Counted from the stretch's first letter, positions 18,135 to 27,182 are shown. The stretch is 64,000 nt of DNA from an uncultured Porphyromonas sp. (GCA_905372565.1 CAJPPK010000006.1:17691-81690), one strand, 5' to 3'. Made by a program: numbers and translations. The notes: generated by a model not told the origin, from the letters alone.

Positions 18135-18288
18135 CAAATAAGACCCTAAGAAGCCCAGCCCACTGAAAGCCTTGTCGCCAAGGCTCCTCTACCCTAGACT
18201 GGCCTTACTCTGATGAGAGGAAAGTCAGCCTAGCAGCTCTCCCTATTCGGTCACCTAGGGAGTCTCTCGGGAGGGACTATCTCCATGC

Positions 18289-18335
18289 CTAAAAAGAGCG
18301 ATCCCCCTAAGCCTCAAGTGAAGCTTAGGGGGATC
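18289..18335 (-). terminator. Intrinsic terminator after tRNA-Cys
   Basis: Perfect 13-bp arms GATCCCCCTAAGC (18300-18312) and GCTTAGGGGGATC (18323-18335) are followed on the minus strand by GCTCTTTTTAG. Confidence 0.9.
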
Positions 18336-18343
18336 AAAGGTGG

Positions 18344-18414
18344 AGGTTCCTGGCGGATTCGAACCGCCGTAAACGGTTTTGCAGACCGGTGCCTAGCCAC
18401 TCGGCCAAGGAACC
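18344..18414 (-). tRNA. tRNA-Cys (GCA)
   Basis: On the minus strand the acceptor arms GGTTCCT and AGGAACC pair perfectly. The anticodon stem CGGT/ACCG encloses the loop CTGCAAA with anticodon GCA. The T arm reads GGCGG-TTCGAAT-CCGCC. The gene is 71 nt with discriminator T. CCA is not encoded, since the genome continues CCACC. A terminator follows 9 nt downstream. The upstream region has only a near-match (TTACTTTG) to a -7 box. Confidence 0.95.
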
Positions 18415-18554
18415 TTGTAGTGGCTGATTTGAGTGCAAAGTAACACAAATCCTACCATATCTGCAAATAGCGCTAGGTCTCCCCCTCCCCTTGCCTCACT
18501 CTTTATCCTAGGATTCACTCATCTTCTTCCTGATAGAAGCAGACGTCGCCGCTA

Positions 18555-18689
18555 GCAGACCTTCGCCTCTACCTACTCTATCGGCTACCTTCGCTCAAGC
18601 AAAGTTCTACCTCTTCCGACGATAAGGTCTACCTTAGCCATCGGAAAGGTTTACCTTCACCCATAACAAAGCTAATCTATTTGAAACAG
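18555..18689. repeat. 22-nt-period degenerate tandem array (array D)
   Basis: The clearest units start AAAGTTCTACC (18601), AAGGTCTACCTT (18624), AAGGTTTACCTT (18646) and AAAGCTAATC (18668). Two or more weaker units (AGACCTTCGCC, GGCTACCTTCG) precede them. The array occupies the 520-bp gap between tRNA-Cys and the dCMP deaminase gene. The rest of that gap (18690-18890) holds only a doubtful 40-codon reading frame. Confidence 0.65.
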
Positions 18690-18890
18690 AGGATTATGAA
18701 CAAACAAGAAAAGTATAGGGAAGAGCTATCACACCGACTAGGATTTGCCTCACTATACCCTCACAAAGCAAGCTCAAAGGCTGAGCCTACTCGCCCCCAA
18801 CCTTCCCCAGCGAGATAGACGGCATACAGCCTATCTTTACCTCACATATGCCCTCTAGAGAACAAAGGACTAGGAAGCTACGAAAAGCCG

Positions 18891-18898
18891 TATCTTTG
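18891..18898 (+). promoter_or_regulatory. Promoter -7 box of the dCMP-deaminase-to-porE operon
   Basis: TATCTTTG followed by TG, 37 bp before the ATG at 18936, matches TAnnTTTG. No -33 TTTG is seen at 19-21 nt. The next genes follow with small gaps up to 25920. Confidence 0.6.
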
Positions 18899-18935
18899 TG
18901 AAGATATAGAAGTCACACTCTGGATAAGCATTCCT

Positions 18936-19361
18936 ATGGATGATAAGCAACTAGTACTCGACCAACGCTACCTACGCATGGCACGTATCTGGGCAGAAAA
19001 CTCCTACTGCAAGCGCAGGAAGGTAGGCGTCCTCATCGTCAAGGATAAGCGAATCATCTCCGACGGATATAACGGCACCCCCGTAGGCTTCGAGAATATC
19101 TGCGAAGATGACGAAGGCTTTACCAAGCCCTATGTGCTCCATGCCGAGGCAAACGCTATCAGCAAGGTCGCTAGCAGTACGAACGATTGCTCAGGAGCCA
19201 CGGTCTATGTAACCGATGCCCCCTGCATCGAGTGCGCCAAACTCATTATTCAGAGCCATATCACCCGTGTCGTCTATGCCAGCGAATACCGTCTTCGTGA
19301 GGGGGTAGAGCTACTAGAGCGAGCCGGGATCCAAGTAGACTCCCTCCCTATAGAGGACTAA
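18936..19361 (+). CDS. Deoxycytidylate (dCMP) deaminase family protein
   Basis: This 141-residue zinc-dependent cytidine/dCMP deaminase should convert dCMP to dUMP, feeding thymidylate synthesis. The zinc and proton-transfer residues are H69 and E71 in HAEANAI, and C97 and C100 in PCIEC. GYNGTPVGFENICED near residue 45 is typical of the ComEB/dCMP deaminase branch rather than of cytidine or tRNA-adenosine deaminases. It is the first gene of the plus-strand operon ending with the porE-like gene, 47 bp before the S41 protease gene. Substrate preference is inferred from family resemblance. Confidence 0.88.
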   Translation: MDDKQLVLDQRYLRMARIWAENSYCKRRKVGVLIVKDKRIISDGYNGTPVGFENICEDDEGFTKPYVLHAEANAISKVASSTNDCSGATVYVTDAPCIECAKLIIQSHITRVVYASEYRLREGVELLERAGIQVDSLPIED

Positions 19362-19408
19362 AGCTCAGCTTATCCTCTACCCTATCACATATAGCCCCCT
19401 AGCACGCT

Positions 19409-21064
19409 ATGCACCTATCGACTACCTCTTCTCCTTCACCGCAACCAGAGCGCCGTGGCAACCTACTTCGTTGGCTGACCCTGGGAGCCGTCGGCCTACT
19501 CCTCTTCCTCGGCGGTATCTTCTCCTCACGCTTCCTTCCCCACAGCCTAGGGGGTAGGGCTGACATCCCGACGAAGCTCCAAGAGGCCTTCAGCCTTATA
19601 CAGAAGTACTACGTAGACTCGGTGAATCTCGACAGCATCACCGAGCGCTCCCTCTCCCTCTTCCTAGCTCAGCTGGATCCACACTCGGTGTATCTCAATG
19701 CGGAGGATAACAAAGCCTCGACCGAAAGCCTAGAGGGGAGCTTCGCAGGTATCGGCGTGCAGTTCAATACGCTCCTCGATACCGTCGTCGTCGTACGCGT
19801 CATCGAGGGAGGCCCTAGTGAGCGTGCCGGGCTCAAGGCTGGTGACCGCATCCTCAGCGCCGATACGACGAGCCTACTAGCGAAGGACTCACTCACCTCA
19901 GACCAGGTGATGAAGGTCCTCAAAGGTCCAGAGAAGAGCGTCGTACGACTCAAGGTGCAGCGAGGGAAGGAGATCTTCGAGGCACGTGTCGTCCGAGGTC
20001 TCGTACCCGTACCCTCGCTGGACGCTGCCTACATGATACGCCCTCACGTGCTCTATGTCCGCCTCAACAAGTGGGGAGCGCAGACGCCGCTGGAGTTCCA
20101 GCAGGCCTACGCCGAGCATGCAGGGGAGGATATCCAGCGTATCCTACTCGATCTACGAGACAATGGCGGAGGCTATCTCCAGCCAGCCACTATGCTAGCG
20201 ACCGAATTCCTTAGCAAGGGCGACCTGCTAGTGTATAACCAAGGAGCCCATTACCCACGTGAAGACTTCCGTGCCGAGCATACTGGCCGACTGAAAGAGC
20301 TACCCCTCACCGTCCTAGTCAATGAGTTTAGCGCCAGCGCCAGCGAGATCTTCGCTGGGGCTATGCAGGACCAAGACCGAGCACTCATCATCGGACGTCG
20401 CACCTTCGGCAAGGGACTCGTGCAGGTACCCTTTGATCTCAAGGACGGATCGACGATCCGACTGACCGTCGCCCGCTACCATACCCCCTCGGGACGTAGC
20501 ATCCAGAAGAGCTATGCCAAGGGCTACGAAGCCTACGCCGAAGACCTCGAGCAGCGCTACGAGCATGGCGAGCTCTACTCCGCCGATAGCATCACCCGTC
20601 CTGACACGACCCGCTACTTCACCCGAGGTGGACGTGTGGTCTATGGAGGTGGTGGCATCACGCCCGACGTCTTCACCCCTCGGGACAGCACAGGTATCAA
20701 TCCCTACTACCTACGACTACTCCGCTCAGGGACTCTCCAGCGCTTCGCCTTCACCTATGCCGATAGACACCGAGCTAGACTGCTTAGCTTAGGTAGCGAC
20801 GAGGCGATCATCAGCGCTCTCCGAGACCAAGGGGATCAGATCGTAGGAGCTTACGTTCAGTACGCTTCGACCCAGGGTATCGCCCAGCGACCTGGCTATC
20901 TACAGGAGTCACTTCTGCTCCTTCGTCGGGATCTCCTGCCCCTAATCGCCGATATGCTAGGGGCTGACCGCAACCTCTACTTTAAGCTCCGGAACCTAAA
21001 GGATACCGAGGTACTCACCGCCCTAGAGCGTCTCGAGCGGGCAGACTGGCGTCCTAAGAAGTAA
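19409..21064 (+). CDS. S41 family carboxyl-terminal processing protease
   Basis: This exported protease of 551 residues has an N-terminal membrane anchor (about residues 18-42). A PDZ domain follows (about 105-195, with the SFAGIGVQF carboxylate-binding loop), then the S41 catalytic core. The predicted nucleophile is S310 in SASASEIFAG and the general base is K335 in RTFGKGLVQ. It should cleave C-termini of envelope proteins in the periplasm. A long C-terminal helical region (about 420-551) exceeds the E. coli CtpA core. It lies four bases before the 5-formyltetrahydrofolate cyclo-ligase gene. Its substrate is unknown. Confidence 0.92.
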   Translation: MHLSTTSSPSPQPERRGNLLRWLTLGAVGLLLFLGGIFSSRFLPHSLGGRADIPTKLQEAFSLIQKYYVDSVNLDSITERSLSLFLAQLDPHSVYLNAEDNKASTESLEGSFAGIGVQFNTLLDTVVVVRVIEGGPSERAGLKAGDRILSADTTSLLAKDSLTSDQVMKVLKGPEKSVVRLKVQRGKEIFEARVVRGLVPVPSLDAAYMIRPHVLYVRLNKWGAQTPLEFQQAYAEHAGEDIQRILLDLRDNGGGYLQPATMLATEFLSKGDLLVYNQGAHYPREDFRAEHTGRLKELPLTVLVNEFSASASEIFAGAMQDQDRALIIGRRTFGKGLVQVPFDLKDGSTIRLTVARYHTPSGRSIQKSYAKGYEAYAEDLEQRYEHGELYSADSITRPDTTRYFTRGGRVVYGGGGITPDVFTPRDSTGINPYYLRLLRSGTLQRFAFTYADRHRARLLSLGSDEAIISALRDQGDQIVGAYVQYASTQGIAQRPGYLQESLLLLRRDLLPLIADMLGADRNLYFKLRNLKDTEVLTALERLERADWRPKK

Positions 21065-21068
21065 CCCT

Positions 21069-21623
21069 ATGCAGGACAAGGCTTCTCTGCGTAAGATGCT
21101 TCGAGAGCTGAGCCGAAGTCGGCTGACAACAGCCCTTCGGGAGCGAGGGAGCACCTCGATCGTAGCTCAGCTCCTAGCACACCCCTACTGGCGAGAAGCT
21201 AGACGAGTGGGGCTATACATGGCACTCGCCGATGAGCCCGACCTTAGCACTCTCATCCAGCAAGCTCAGGGCAAGGAGCTCTTCCTACCCCGTGTCTTGG
21301 ATGGGGAAACGATGGCTTTCTTCCGCTATACCCCTAGCCAAGATCTAGAGCGCTCCCGTAGTTTCGGGCTATTAGAGCCTAGCTTAGCCTCCGAAGAAGT
21401 CCAGCCTAGCGACCTCGATCTACTCATCATCCCCGCTCTAGGGTATGACGCCGAGGGCTACCGCCTAGGCCGAGGAAAAGGGTACTATGATCGCTATCTG
21501 ACCCAGACCTCAGGCAAGCGTCTCGGGGTGACCTTCGGCTTACAGCGCTTTGACCAGCTCCCCCACGACGCATGGGATCTCCCTATGGACGAAGTGCTCT
21601 ATCCTACCCCCGCCCTCCTCTAG
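21069..21623 (+). CDS. 5-formyltetrahydrofolate cyclo-ligase
   Basis: This cytoplasmic ATP-dependent enzyme of 184 residues converts 5-formyl-THF to 5,10-methenyl-THF. The family signature GRGKGYYDRYL is near residue 137, and the ATP/substrate-binding LLIIPALGYDAEGYRLG region precedes it. A basic N-terminus (KASLRKMLRELSRSRL) is also typical. It is followed 17 bp later by folP, so two folate genes sit together. It starts four bases after the S41 protease stop, which implies tight co-transcription. No unusual feature is seen. Confidence 0.93.
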   Translation: MQDKASLRKMLRELSRSRLTTALRERGSTSIVAQLLAHPYWREARRVGLYMALADEPDLSTLIQQAQGKELFLPRVLDGETMAFFRYTPSQDLERSRSFGLLEPSLASEEVQPSDLDLLIIPALGYDAEGYRLGRGKGYYDRYLTQTSGKRLGVTFGLQRFDQLPHDAWDLPMDEVLYPTPALL

Positions 21624-21640
21624 CCTCTACTCTCACAGCT

Positions 21641-22540
21641 ATGAACCTCTATCCTCAGCAAAGCTTGAACCTTAACGGACGTCTCTATAGCCTCGAGCGC
21701 CCGTTAGTCATGGGGATCGTGAACGTGACACCAGACTCCTTCTATGCAGATAGTCGGATCTCGGGAGAGCATGCCCTACGCGAGCGACTGGATCAGCTCA
21801 TTAGCGAGGGAGCGAGCATCGCCGATCTAGGGGCCTGCAGCTCTCGTCCGGGAGCAGAAGTAGTCAGCCCTGAGGAGGAAAAGCGACGTCTAGCCCCCGC
21901 CCTACGTCTACTTCGGGACGAGTATCCCGACCTCCCTGTGTCGGTAGACACCTTCCGTGCCGAGGTCGCCGCCTGGGCTGTGCAGGAGTATGGGGCTAGC
22001 CTCATCAACGACATCTCCGGTGGAGGGCTCGACAGTGATATGTATCGCACGGTGGCAAGACTGCAGGTCCCCTACATCCTCATGCACATGCAGGGCGACC
22101 CACAGACGATGCAGTCAAAGACAGACTATACCGATGTCACCCTAGCCGTACTAGACTACTTCATCGAGCGTATAGGTCAGCTCCGAGAACTAGGGCTCCA
22201 TGATCTGATTCTCGACCCTGGTTTCGGCTTCAGCAAGACGACTGAGCAGAACTATGAGCTGATGGCTCGTCTCGGAGAGATCACCTCTATCCTGCCCCAG
22301 CCTCTACTTGTCGGCATCTCACGCAAGAGTATGATCTACCGCCCCCTAGCCACGACATCCCAAGAGGCTCTGAATGGGACGACCTTCCTACATGCTCTAG
22401 CCCTCGAGAGAGGTGCCAAGATCCTGCGTGTCCATGATGTCCGACCAGCCGTCGAGGCGGTGACGCTCTACGAACAGCTAGCTCCCTACCAAGCTCCCCG
22501 TGAGCATAGCCTCCATCATCACCTACTGCGTCAGCCCTAG
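21641..22540 (+). CDS. folP: Dihydropteroate synthase
   Basis: This enzyme condenses p-aminobenzoate with 7,8-dihydropterin pyrophosphate to form dihydropteroate and is the classic sulfonamide target. I use the ATG at 21641 rather than the upstream 21572, which overlaps the preceding gene; this gives 299 residues. Motifs include MGIVNVTPDSFYADS near residue 24, SRPGA near 68, VSVDTFRAEVA near 104, the LMHMQGDPQTMQ loop, DPGFGFSKT near 196, and GISRKSMIY near 231. The C-terminal GTTFLHALALERGAKILRVHDV is normal. It lies just before cdaA, an association common in Bacteroidetes. Confidence 0.95.
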   Translation: MNLYPQQSLNLNGRLYSLERPLVMGIVNVTPDSFYADSRISGEHALRERLDQLISEGASIADLGACSSRPGAEVVSPEEEKRRLAPALRLLRDEYPDLPVSVDTFRAEVAAWAVQEYGASLINDISGGGLDSDMYRTVARLQVPYILMHMQGDPQTMQSKTDYTDVTLAVLDYFIERIGQLRELGLHDLILDPGFGFSKTTEQNYELMARLGEITSILPQPLLVGISRKSMIYRPLATTSQEALNGTTFLHALALERGAKILRVHDVRPAVEAVTLYEQLAPYQAPREHSLHHHLLRQP

Positions 22541-22577
22541 AGGCAGACGTCCGACTCACTTAGCTTAGACCCCATCC

Positions 22578-23351
22578 ATGTTTTCCTGGCTCGACTTCTC
22601 TATCAAGGACATCATCGACATCCTCCTGATGGCGACGTTCCTCTACTACACGTTCGTCACTTTACGCAACTCGGGTAGTCGTTCGCTCTTTATGGGGATT
22701 ATCGCCTTCCTCGTTCTCTGGTTGGTTATCTCCCAGGTACTCCAGATGCGCTTGATGGGAGCGCTACTGGATAAGTTCATCAGCATAGGCTTTATCGTCC
22801 TCGTCATCATCTTTCAGGAGGAGATCAAGCGACTCCTTGTCACCATTGGGTCAGCCCAGCGCTGGAAGCGAGTGCGCAGTCTCTTCCGAGACAGAGCTAG
22901 CGAAGAGCGAGCTGAGGCCGAGTATATCGCTCCCGTCGTCCTAGCCTGCATGAACATGGCTCGTAAGAAAACCGGGGCACTCATCGCCGTACAGGGTCTC
23001 TCAGACCTAACTCCCTACCAGCATGCTGGGGAGCGATTCCTCGCCAACGTCAATGCTCGCCTGATCGAGACCATATTCTTCAAGAATAGTCCCCTGCACG
23101 ATGGAGCGATGATCATAGCCGGTGGGAAGATCTGCGCTGCAGGATGTATCCTCCCCGTAGCGAGCAATACCGACCTCAACAAGGATCTTGGACTGCGCCA
23201 CCGCTCAGCTCTAGGCTTGTCCCAGCAGACCGATGCCAAGGTCATCATCATCAGTGAGGAGCGTGGAGCTATCTCTCTAGCTTACCGTGGGGAGATCTTC
23301 GTCGACATCACGCCTGACGAACTACGCGAATACCTCACCGATGCTAACTAG
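22578..23351 (+). CDS. cdaA: Diadenylate cyclase (CdaA type)
   Basis: This membrane enzyme makes cyclic di-AMP from two ATP. Three hydrophobic helices fill residues 10-85, then a short helix (KRLLVTIGSAQRW) leads into the DisA_N cyclase domain. The catalytic motifs DGAMII near residue 176 and RHRSALGLS near 212 are intact. Its 257 residues fit the family. c-di-AMP controls potassium and turgor and is often linked to cell-wall genes. No glmM or cdaR is adjacent here; the neighbours are folP and queE. No c-di-AMP phosphodiesterase is in the window. Confidence 0.95.
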   Translation: MFSWLDFSIKDIIDILLMATFLYYTFVTLRNSGSRSLFMGIIAFLVLWLVISQVLQMRLMGALLDKFISIGFIVLVIIFQEEIKRLLVTIGSAQRWKRVRSLFRDRASEERAEAEYIAPVVLACMNMARKKTGALIAVQGLSDLTPYQHAGERFLANVNARLIETIFFKNSPLHDGAMIIAGGKICAAGCILPVASNTDLNKDLGLRHRSALGLSQQTDAKVIIISEERGAISLAYRGEIFVDITPDELREYLTDAN

Positions 23352-23391
23352 TACGAGCTAGCTAGCCTGCCTCGACCCTCTATCTCTCCCT

Positions 23392-23985
23392 ATGCTAATC
23401 AACGAGATATTCTATAGTCTGCAAGGCGAAGGCGCCCAAATGGGGAAGCCCTCGATCTTCATCCGCCTAAGTAAGTGCAACCTCCGCTGTAGCTTCTGCG
23501 ACACGGAGTTTGACTCTGGCGTCGAGATGACGCTGGACGAAATCCACCAAGCCATCGCCTCCTATCCCTGCAAGCACATCATCTGGACGGGCGGAGAGCC
23601 TACGCTTCAGCTCACCGAGCAAGTCGTCGACTACTTTAAGCACCTCGGTTACTTCCAGTCCATCGAGACAAATGGCACCCGACGTCCACCTCTGGGGCTT
23701 GATTACATTACCTGTAGCCCGAAGAAGGAAGCCCTAGGCCTGCTGAAGAAGAACTTCCCCAACGGCGTGGATGAGTTCCGCTTCCCCATTGGTAAGGATA
23801 TTGACCTACCGCCAGCTATCGAAGATCTCCCTCCAGCACATAACTACCTCGTGAGCCCTATATTCGTCGGTGACAGCTGGGGTGAGGTAGATCCCGAGGC
23901 CGTGAAGCTCTGCGTAGACTATGTCCTACAGCATCCGGAGTGGCGTCTGAGCCTGCAGGTGCACAAGCTCATCCATATCCCTTAG
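23392..23985 (+). CDS. queE: 7-carboxy-7-deazaguanine synthase
   Basis: This radical SAM enzyme converts 6-carboxytetrahydropterin to 7-carboxy-7-deazaguanine on the way to queuosine. The cluster ligands are in the CxxxCxxC motif of SKCNLRCSFCDTEF near residues 28-40. The N-terminal INEIFYSLQGEGAQMGKPSIFIR and the WTGGEPTLQ loop are family hallmarks. Its 197 residues fit the short QueE type. Another queuosine gene, queA, lies in the next operon, while queC, queD, queF and tgt are not in this window. It is 15 bp before the porE-like gene. Confidence 0.95.
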   Translation: MLINEIFYSLQGEGAQMGKPSIFIRLSKCNLRCSFCDTEFDSGVEMTLDEIHQAIASYPCKHIIWTGGEPTLQLTEQVVDYFKHLGYFQSIETNGTRRPPLGLDYITCSPKKEALGLLKKNFPNGVDEFRFPIGKDIDLPPAIEDLPPAHNYLVSPIFVGDSWGEVDPEAVKLCVDYVLQHPEWRLSLQVHKLIHIP

Positions 23986-24000
23986 TCTCTCCTACCAGAC

Positions 24001-25920
24001 ATGCGCCTATCGGCAAGCTCTCTGCTCATCACCCTCATCGTCGGACTCAGTCTCCTAGGCTGTGCTACGGGGGGAAGACAGCGTGCCGAAGAGGCTCTAC
24101 GTGTCGGCGCTTACTACGAGGCAGAGCAAGGCTTCCGAGATCTTTATCGTAAGACCCCGAGGAAGCAGACCTCACAGCGAGCTTACTATGCTCAGCAGGC
24201 AGGGAAAGCGGCACTCTTAGGTCGGCGAGCCACGACCGCTCGCCAGCTCCTACAGTCCTCTCTCCGTCTGCGACCTCAGGACAGTCTCACGGCTCAGCTA
24301 CTCCACTGCGTCGACTCACTCCTAGGTCAGGTCACCCAACCTACGCCCCTCACTGATAGCACGAGCTACCAAGTCCGCCCCTTTGCTCCCCTCCGCTCTT
24401 CCCGTAGTGACTACGGTGTCACGTTTACGGCAGATGGTCGGGAGATCTTCTACACGAGTCATCGCTCGCCAAGGGAAGGGAAGAAGACCCTATCCCCCGT
24501 CACTGGCGAAGCTCCTGCCAAGCTCTATCACCTCGGTCGTCGCCCCGACGGAGCCTGGAGCACACACCCTGACACGCTCCGAGGGCTAGCCTTGCCGGAG
24601 AGCGAGCTAGGTACGCCGACCCTAAGCCCCGACGGACGCACTCTCTACTATACGGCTATCACGATGCTCTCTACTGGCGAGCAAGTGCCCCAGATCTACC
24701 GAAGCGAGCGGACACCCGAGGGAAGCTGGACGGCAGGACAGATCCTCCCCCTCTTCTCCGACAGCACCCACTTCGCCGCACATCCATCTCTCAGCCCATC
24801 AGGGCAACGCCTTTTCTTCGTTAGTCCTAGGCTCGACTCGGCGAAGGGGAAGGATCTCTTCGTCTCCCTCCGCCAAGACAAGGGCTGGAGCCAACCTCTT
24901 CCCCTTCCCTCCCCGATCAATAGCTCCAGCGACGAGCTCTTCCCCTACGCCTACAGCGATAGTCTCCTCTACTTTGCCTCCGACCGACCAGGGGGACAGG
25001 GAGGACTTGACCTCTACGAAGCTCGTCTGCGGGCGGATGGGACCTACCACGTCGTCCCCCTACCCATCCCACTCAATAGCTCCGGAGACGAGTATGGCTT
25101 CTACCCAAGCCCAAGTCCCTCGACCTGGAGCCCAGGGGAAGAGCTCGTCGAGGCTGGGCTCTTGGCTTCTAGCCGAGAGGATGCTGCGGGGAGACCTCAT
25201 CTGTATGAGTTCCGTCGGCATGCCATCCAGACCACGATCGAGGTAGAGATCTTAGACAGAGAGGGCTATCCCATCTCGGGAGCACTCGTCCGACTCGTCG
25301 GCAAGACCAGCGAGCGAGCTGAGCAGGTAGCCTCCACCGACAGCCAAGGGCGAGCTAAGCTCTCAGCATCCCCTGCCGTAGAGTACGTCATGCTCGCCTC
25401 TGCCAGCGATTACCTCAACCAATACGTCCGCTTGACTACGGACGAGAGCCAGCAGAGCGAGACCTACAGCGTCACCTTCTACCTCGCTTCCCGCATCCAG
25501 GTCGAGCAGCTACGGGAGGTCTACTACGCCTTCGACCGAGCAGAGCTACTCCCCGAGAGTGAGCCTGCCCTAGAAAAACTCCTCCAGCTCCTACGTGACA
25601 ATCCCCAGACACGTATCGAGCTCCTCGCTCACACTGATCGTCACGGCTCCACAGGCTATAATCAGCGCCTCTCCGAGCGTCGTGCGCAGTCGGTCGTGCA
25701 TTACCTCACCGAGCGAGGGATCAAGCCCGAGCGTCTCGTAGCCCGAGGTTACGGCAAGGAACGACCCTTCGTCGTCACCCGAGGGACAGCGGCTCGCTAC
25801 CCCTTCCTACCCGAAGGAGCTACCTTGACCGAGGCCTTCCTCCTTGCTCTACCTACCGATGAAGAGCGAGTGATCGGCGACGGGCTCAACCGACGCACAG
25901 AGTTCCGCGTCCTAGAGTAA
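24001..25920 (+). CDS. porE: PorE-like lipoprotein (beta-propeller, CRD and OmpA domains)
   Basis: This protein of 639 residues has a lipoprotein signal (lipobox LLGC, lipidated C21). The domain order is a short helical TPR-like region (about 30-110) and a PD40/WD40-type propeller (about 130-390, several LSPDGRTLYY-like blades). A carboxypeptidase-regulatory-like fold (about 412-490) and an OmpA C-terminal peptidoglycan-binding domain (about 500-639, HTDRHGSTGYNQRLSERRA) complete it. This order matches P. gingivalis PG1058 (PorE), a type IX secretion component bridging outer membrane and peptidoglycan. The assignment rests on architecture; other OmpA-PD40 lipoproteins exist in Bacteroidetes. 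It ends the operon starting at 18936. No other por gene is in the window. Confidence 0.72.
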   Translation: MRLSASSLLITLIVGLSLLGCATGGRQRAEEALRVGAYYEAEQGFRDLYRKTPRKQTSQRAYYAQQAGKAALLGRRATTARQLLQSSLRLRPQDSLTAQLLHCVDSLLGQVTQPTPLTDSTSYQVRPFAPLRSSRSDYGVTFTADGREIFYTSHRSPREGKKTLSPVTGEAPAKLYHLGRRPDGAWSTHPDTLRGLALPESELGTPTLSPDGRTLYYTAITMLSTGEQVPQIYRSERTPEGSWTAGQILPLFSDSTHFAAHPSLSPSGQRLFFVSPRLDSAKGKDLFVSLRQDKGWSQPLPLPSPINSSSDELFPYAYSDSLLYFASDRPGGQGGLDLYEARLRADGTYHVVPLPIPLNSSGDEYGFYPSPSPSTWSPGEELVEAGLLASSREDAAGRPHLYEFRRHAIQTTIEVEILDREGYPISGALVRLVGKTSERAEQVASTDSQGRAKLSASPAVEYVMLASASDYLNQYVRLTTDESQQSETYSVTFYLASRIQVEQLREVYYAFDRAELLPESEPALEKLLQLLRDNPQTRIELLAHTDRHGSTGYNQRLSERRAQSVVHYLTERGIKPERLVARGYGKERPFVVTRGTAARYPFLPEGATLTEAFLLALPTDEERVIGDGLNRRTEFRVLE

Positions 25921-25956
25921 GCCCCCATTCTCCCCTTCCTCTCTTCCGCTCAGAGA

Positions 25957-26040
25957 AAGATCTACCTTACCTCCGAGCGAGGTATACCTTAGTCACTGGA
26001 GAGCTCTACCTTTTCGCGCCCAGAGGTAAAGCTTCCCCCC
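25957..26040. repeat. 22-nt-period degenerate tandem array (array E)
   Basis: Units start AGATCTACCTT (25958), AGGTATACCTT (25980), AGCTCTACCTT (26002) and AGGTAAAGCTT (26024), exactly 22 nt apart. They lie in the 350-bp gap between the porE-like gene and ftsX. The remainder, to the promoter at 26183, holds no feature I can support. Confidence 0.65.
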
Positions 26041-26182
26041 CAAGACACCTCACCCCAGCCTTCCCCGCCCATACATCTCCCCAGCGAGCATTAGCTAGCT
26101 TTTACTCGCTTAGAATAGGCCTTTGCCATAGCTATGACGTCCTTCGGGGGCGGAGCGATAGGGACAAGTGGTTGATAATCGC

Positions 26183-26190
26183 TATCTTTG
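26183..26190 (+). promoter_or_regulatory. Promoter -7 box of the ftsX-to-cbiB operon
   Basis: TATCTTTGTG, 79 bp before the ftsX ATG, matches TAnnTTTG in the context GCTATCTTTG, which also precedes rpsO. No -33 TTTG at the usual spacing is visible. Confidence 0.6.
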
Positions 26191-26268
26191 TGAAGATATT
26201 GCCCTTCGTCTACCCAGACGAACAGCCAACTATCCTCAACGAAGACTCGTCAATACTCCTATCAGAAT

Positions 26269-27147
26269 ATGGGTGCGCCTACCACCAAGTCCTCTCCGAC
26301 GCTGCGCTATGCACGTCTTTTGAGTTTCATCAGCATCACCTTTACCCTGTTTATGCTCGGGGTACTTGGTCTCATCTATACCTTGGAGCAAGGGCTAAGC
26401 CATCAGGTGCGCGAGCGTATCTCCCTAGCTATCGAAGTCCCCGAAGAGGCCGCTTCCTCTCCGAAGGCATTCCTCGCTCAGCTCCAAGCGCTACCCTACA
26501 TCCGTGAGGTCGAGTACATCAGCCCCGATAGCGCCGCCAAAAGTCTGACTACGGTCTTAGGAGAAGACCCAACGAAAGTCCTTGGCTACAACCCACTCCT
26601 ACCTATGGCGAAGATTTACCTTAAGGCTGAGTACACACACCCCGACAGTCTTCGTCAGCTCGTCGCTCACGAGCCCCTACTACAGCATAGCCAAGACTTC
26701 GCAGAGCAGGAGAAACAGTGGGCCACGGCTAGTGATAATCTCCAGACAGTACGCTTTGTCCTGCTGATATTCCTAGGCCTTCAGCTCCTGGTGAGCTTCC
26801 TTCAGATCAACACAGCTACAGGTCTGGTGATCTATTCGCATCGTATGCGCATCCGTACGCTCTCGCTTATCGGAGCTACGGCAGGCTTTATCCGCCGTCC
26901 GTTCATTCGTAGAGCCGTCTTAGAGGGGCTTTTCGGATCGATCGTCTCGCTCGCTCTGCTGGCAGGGCTAGTCTATGGGGCCGATCAGCTCTTCGGTCTG
27001 GAGCTTCTCCCACTCCTTCCACTCGGCTCACTGATAAGTGTCCTCATCGCCGTACCTGCCGTAGGCATCCTAGTGAGCTTCGTCTCTTCTTGGCGAGCTT
27101 CTCGTCGCTACATTCATATGGAGGAGGGTAAGATCCATTTGATCTAA
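26269..27147 (+). CDS. ftsX: Cell division permease-like protein FtsX
   Basis: This inner-membrane protein of 292 residues works with the ATPase FtsE to activate peptidoglycan hydrolases at the division site. One transmembrane helix lies near residues 20-45, then an extracytoplasmic domain (about 46-160, including IREVEYISPDSAAKSL). Three more helices end the protein. The FtsX/MacB-type C-terminal region contains VIYSHRMRIRTLSLIGATAGFIRRPF near residue 188. ftsE is not adjacent, which is normal in Bacteroidetes. It opens the operon shared with DUF3098, uppP, truB and queA, a conserved order in this phylum. Confidence 0.9.
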   Translation: MGAPTTKSSPTLRYARLLSFISITFTLFMLGVLGLIYTLEQGLSHQVRERISLAIEVPEEAASSPKAFLAQLQALPYIREVEYISPDSAAKSLTTVLGEDPTKVLGYNPLLPMAKIYLKAEYTHPDSLRQLVAHEPLLQHSQDFAEQEKQWATASDNLQTVRFVLLIFLGLQLLVSFLQINTATGLVIYSHRMRIRTLSLIGATAGFIRRPFIRRAVLEGLFGSIVSLALLAGLVYGADQLFGLELLPLLPLGSLISVLIAVPAVGILVSFVSSWRASRRYIHMEEGKIHLI

Positions 27148-27182
27148 CATCCTCCCCCGTCCCCCTTACCTCTTTCGTCCGT

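Noticed and set aside
15921..18137. Longer DPP4 reading starting at 18137.
   Set aside because: It would place the TATCTTTG promoter box inside the coding region and hide the signal peptide. The ATG at 18098 fits better.
18696..18818. A 40-codon ORF (start MNKQEKYREEL) upstream of the dCMP deaminase gene, preceded by GAGGA.
   Set aside because: It follows directly on repeat array D, has a low-complexity Pro/Ser/Ala end and no promoter box in register. I see no family resemblance, so it is probably a chance frame.
21572..21640. N-terminal extension of FolP overlapping the 5-FCL gene.
   Set aside because: The conserved FolP core begins just after the ATG at 21641, and the extension is out-of-frame sequence of the upstream gene.
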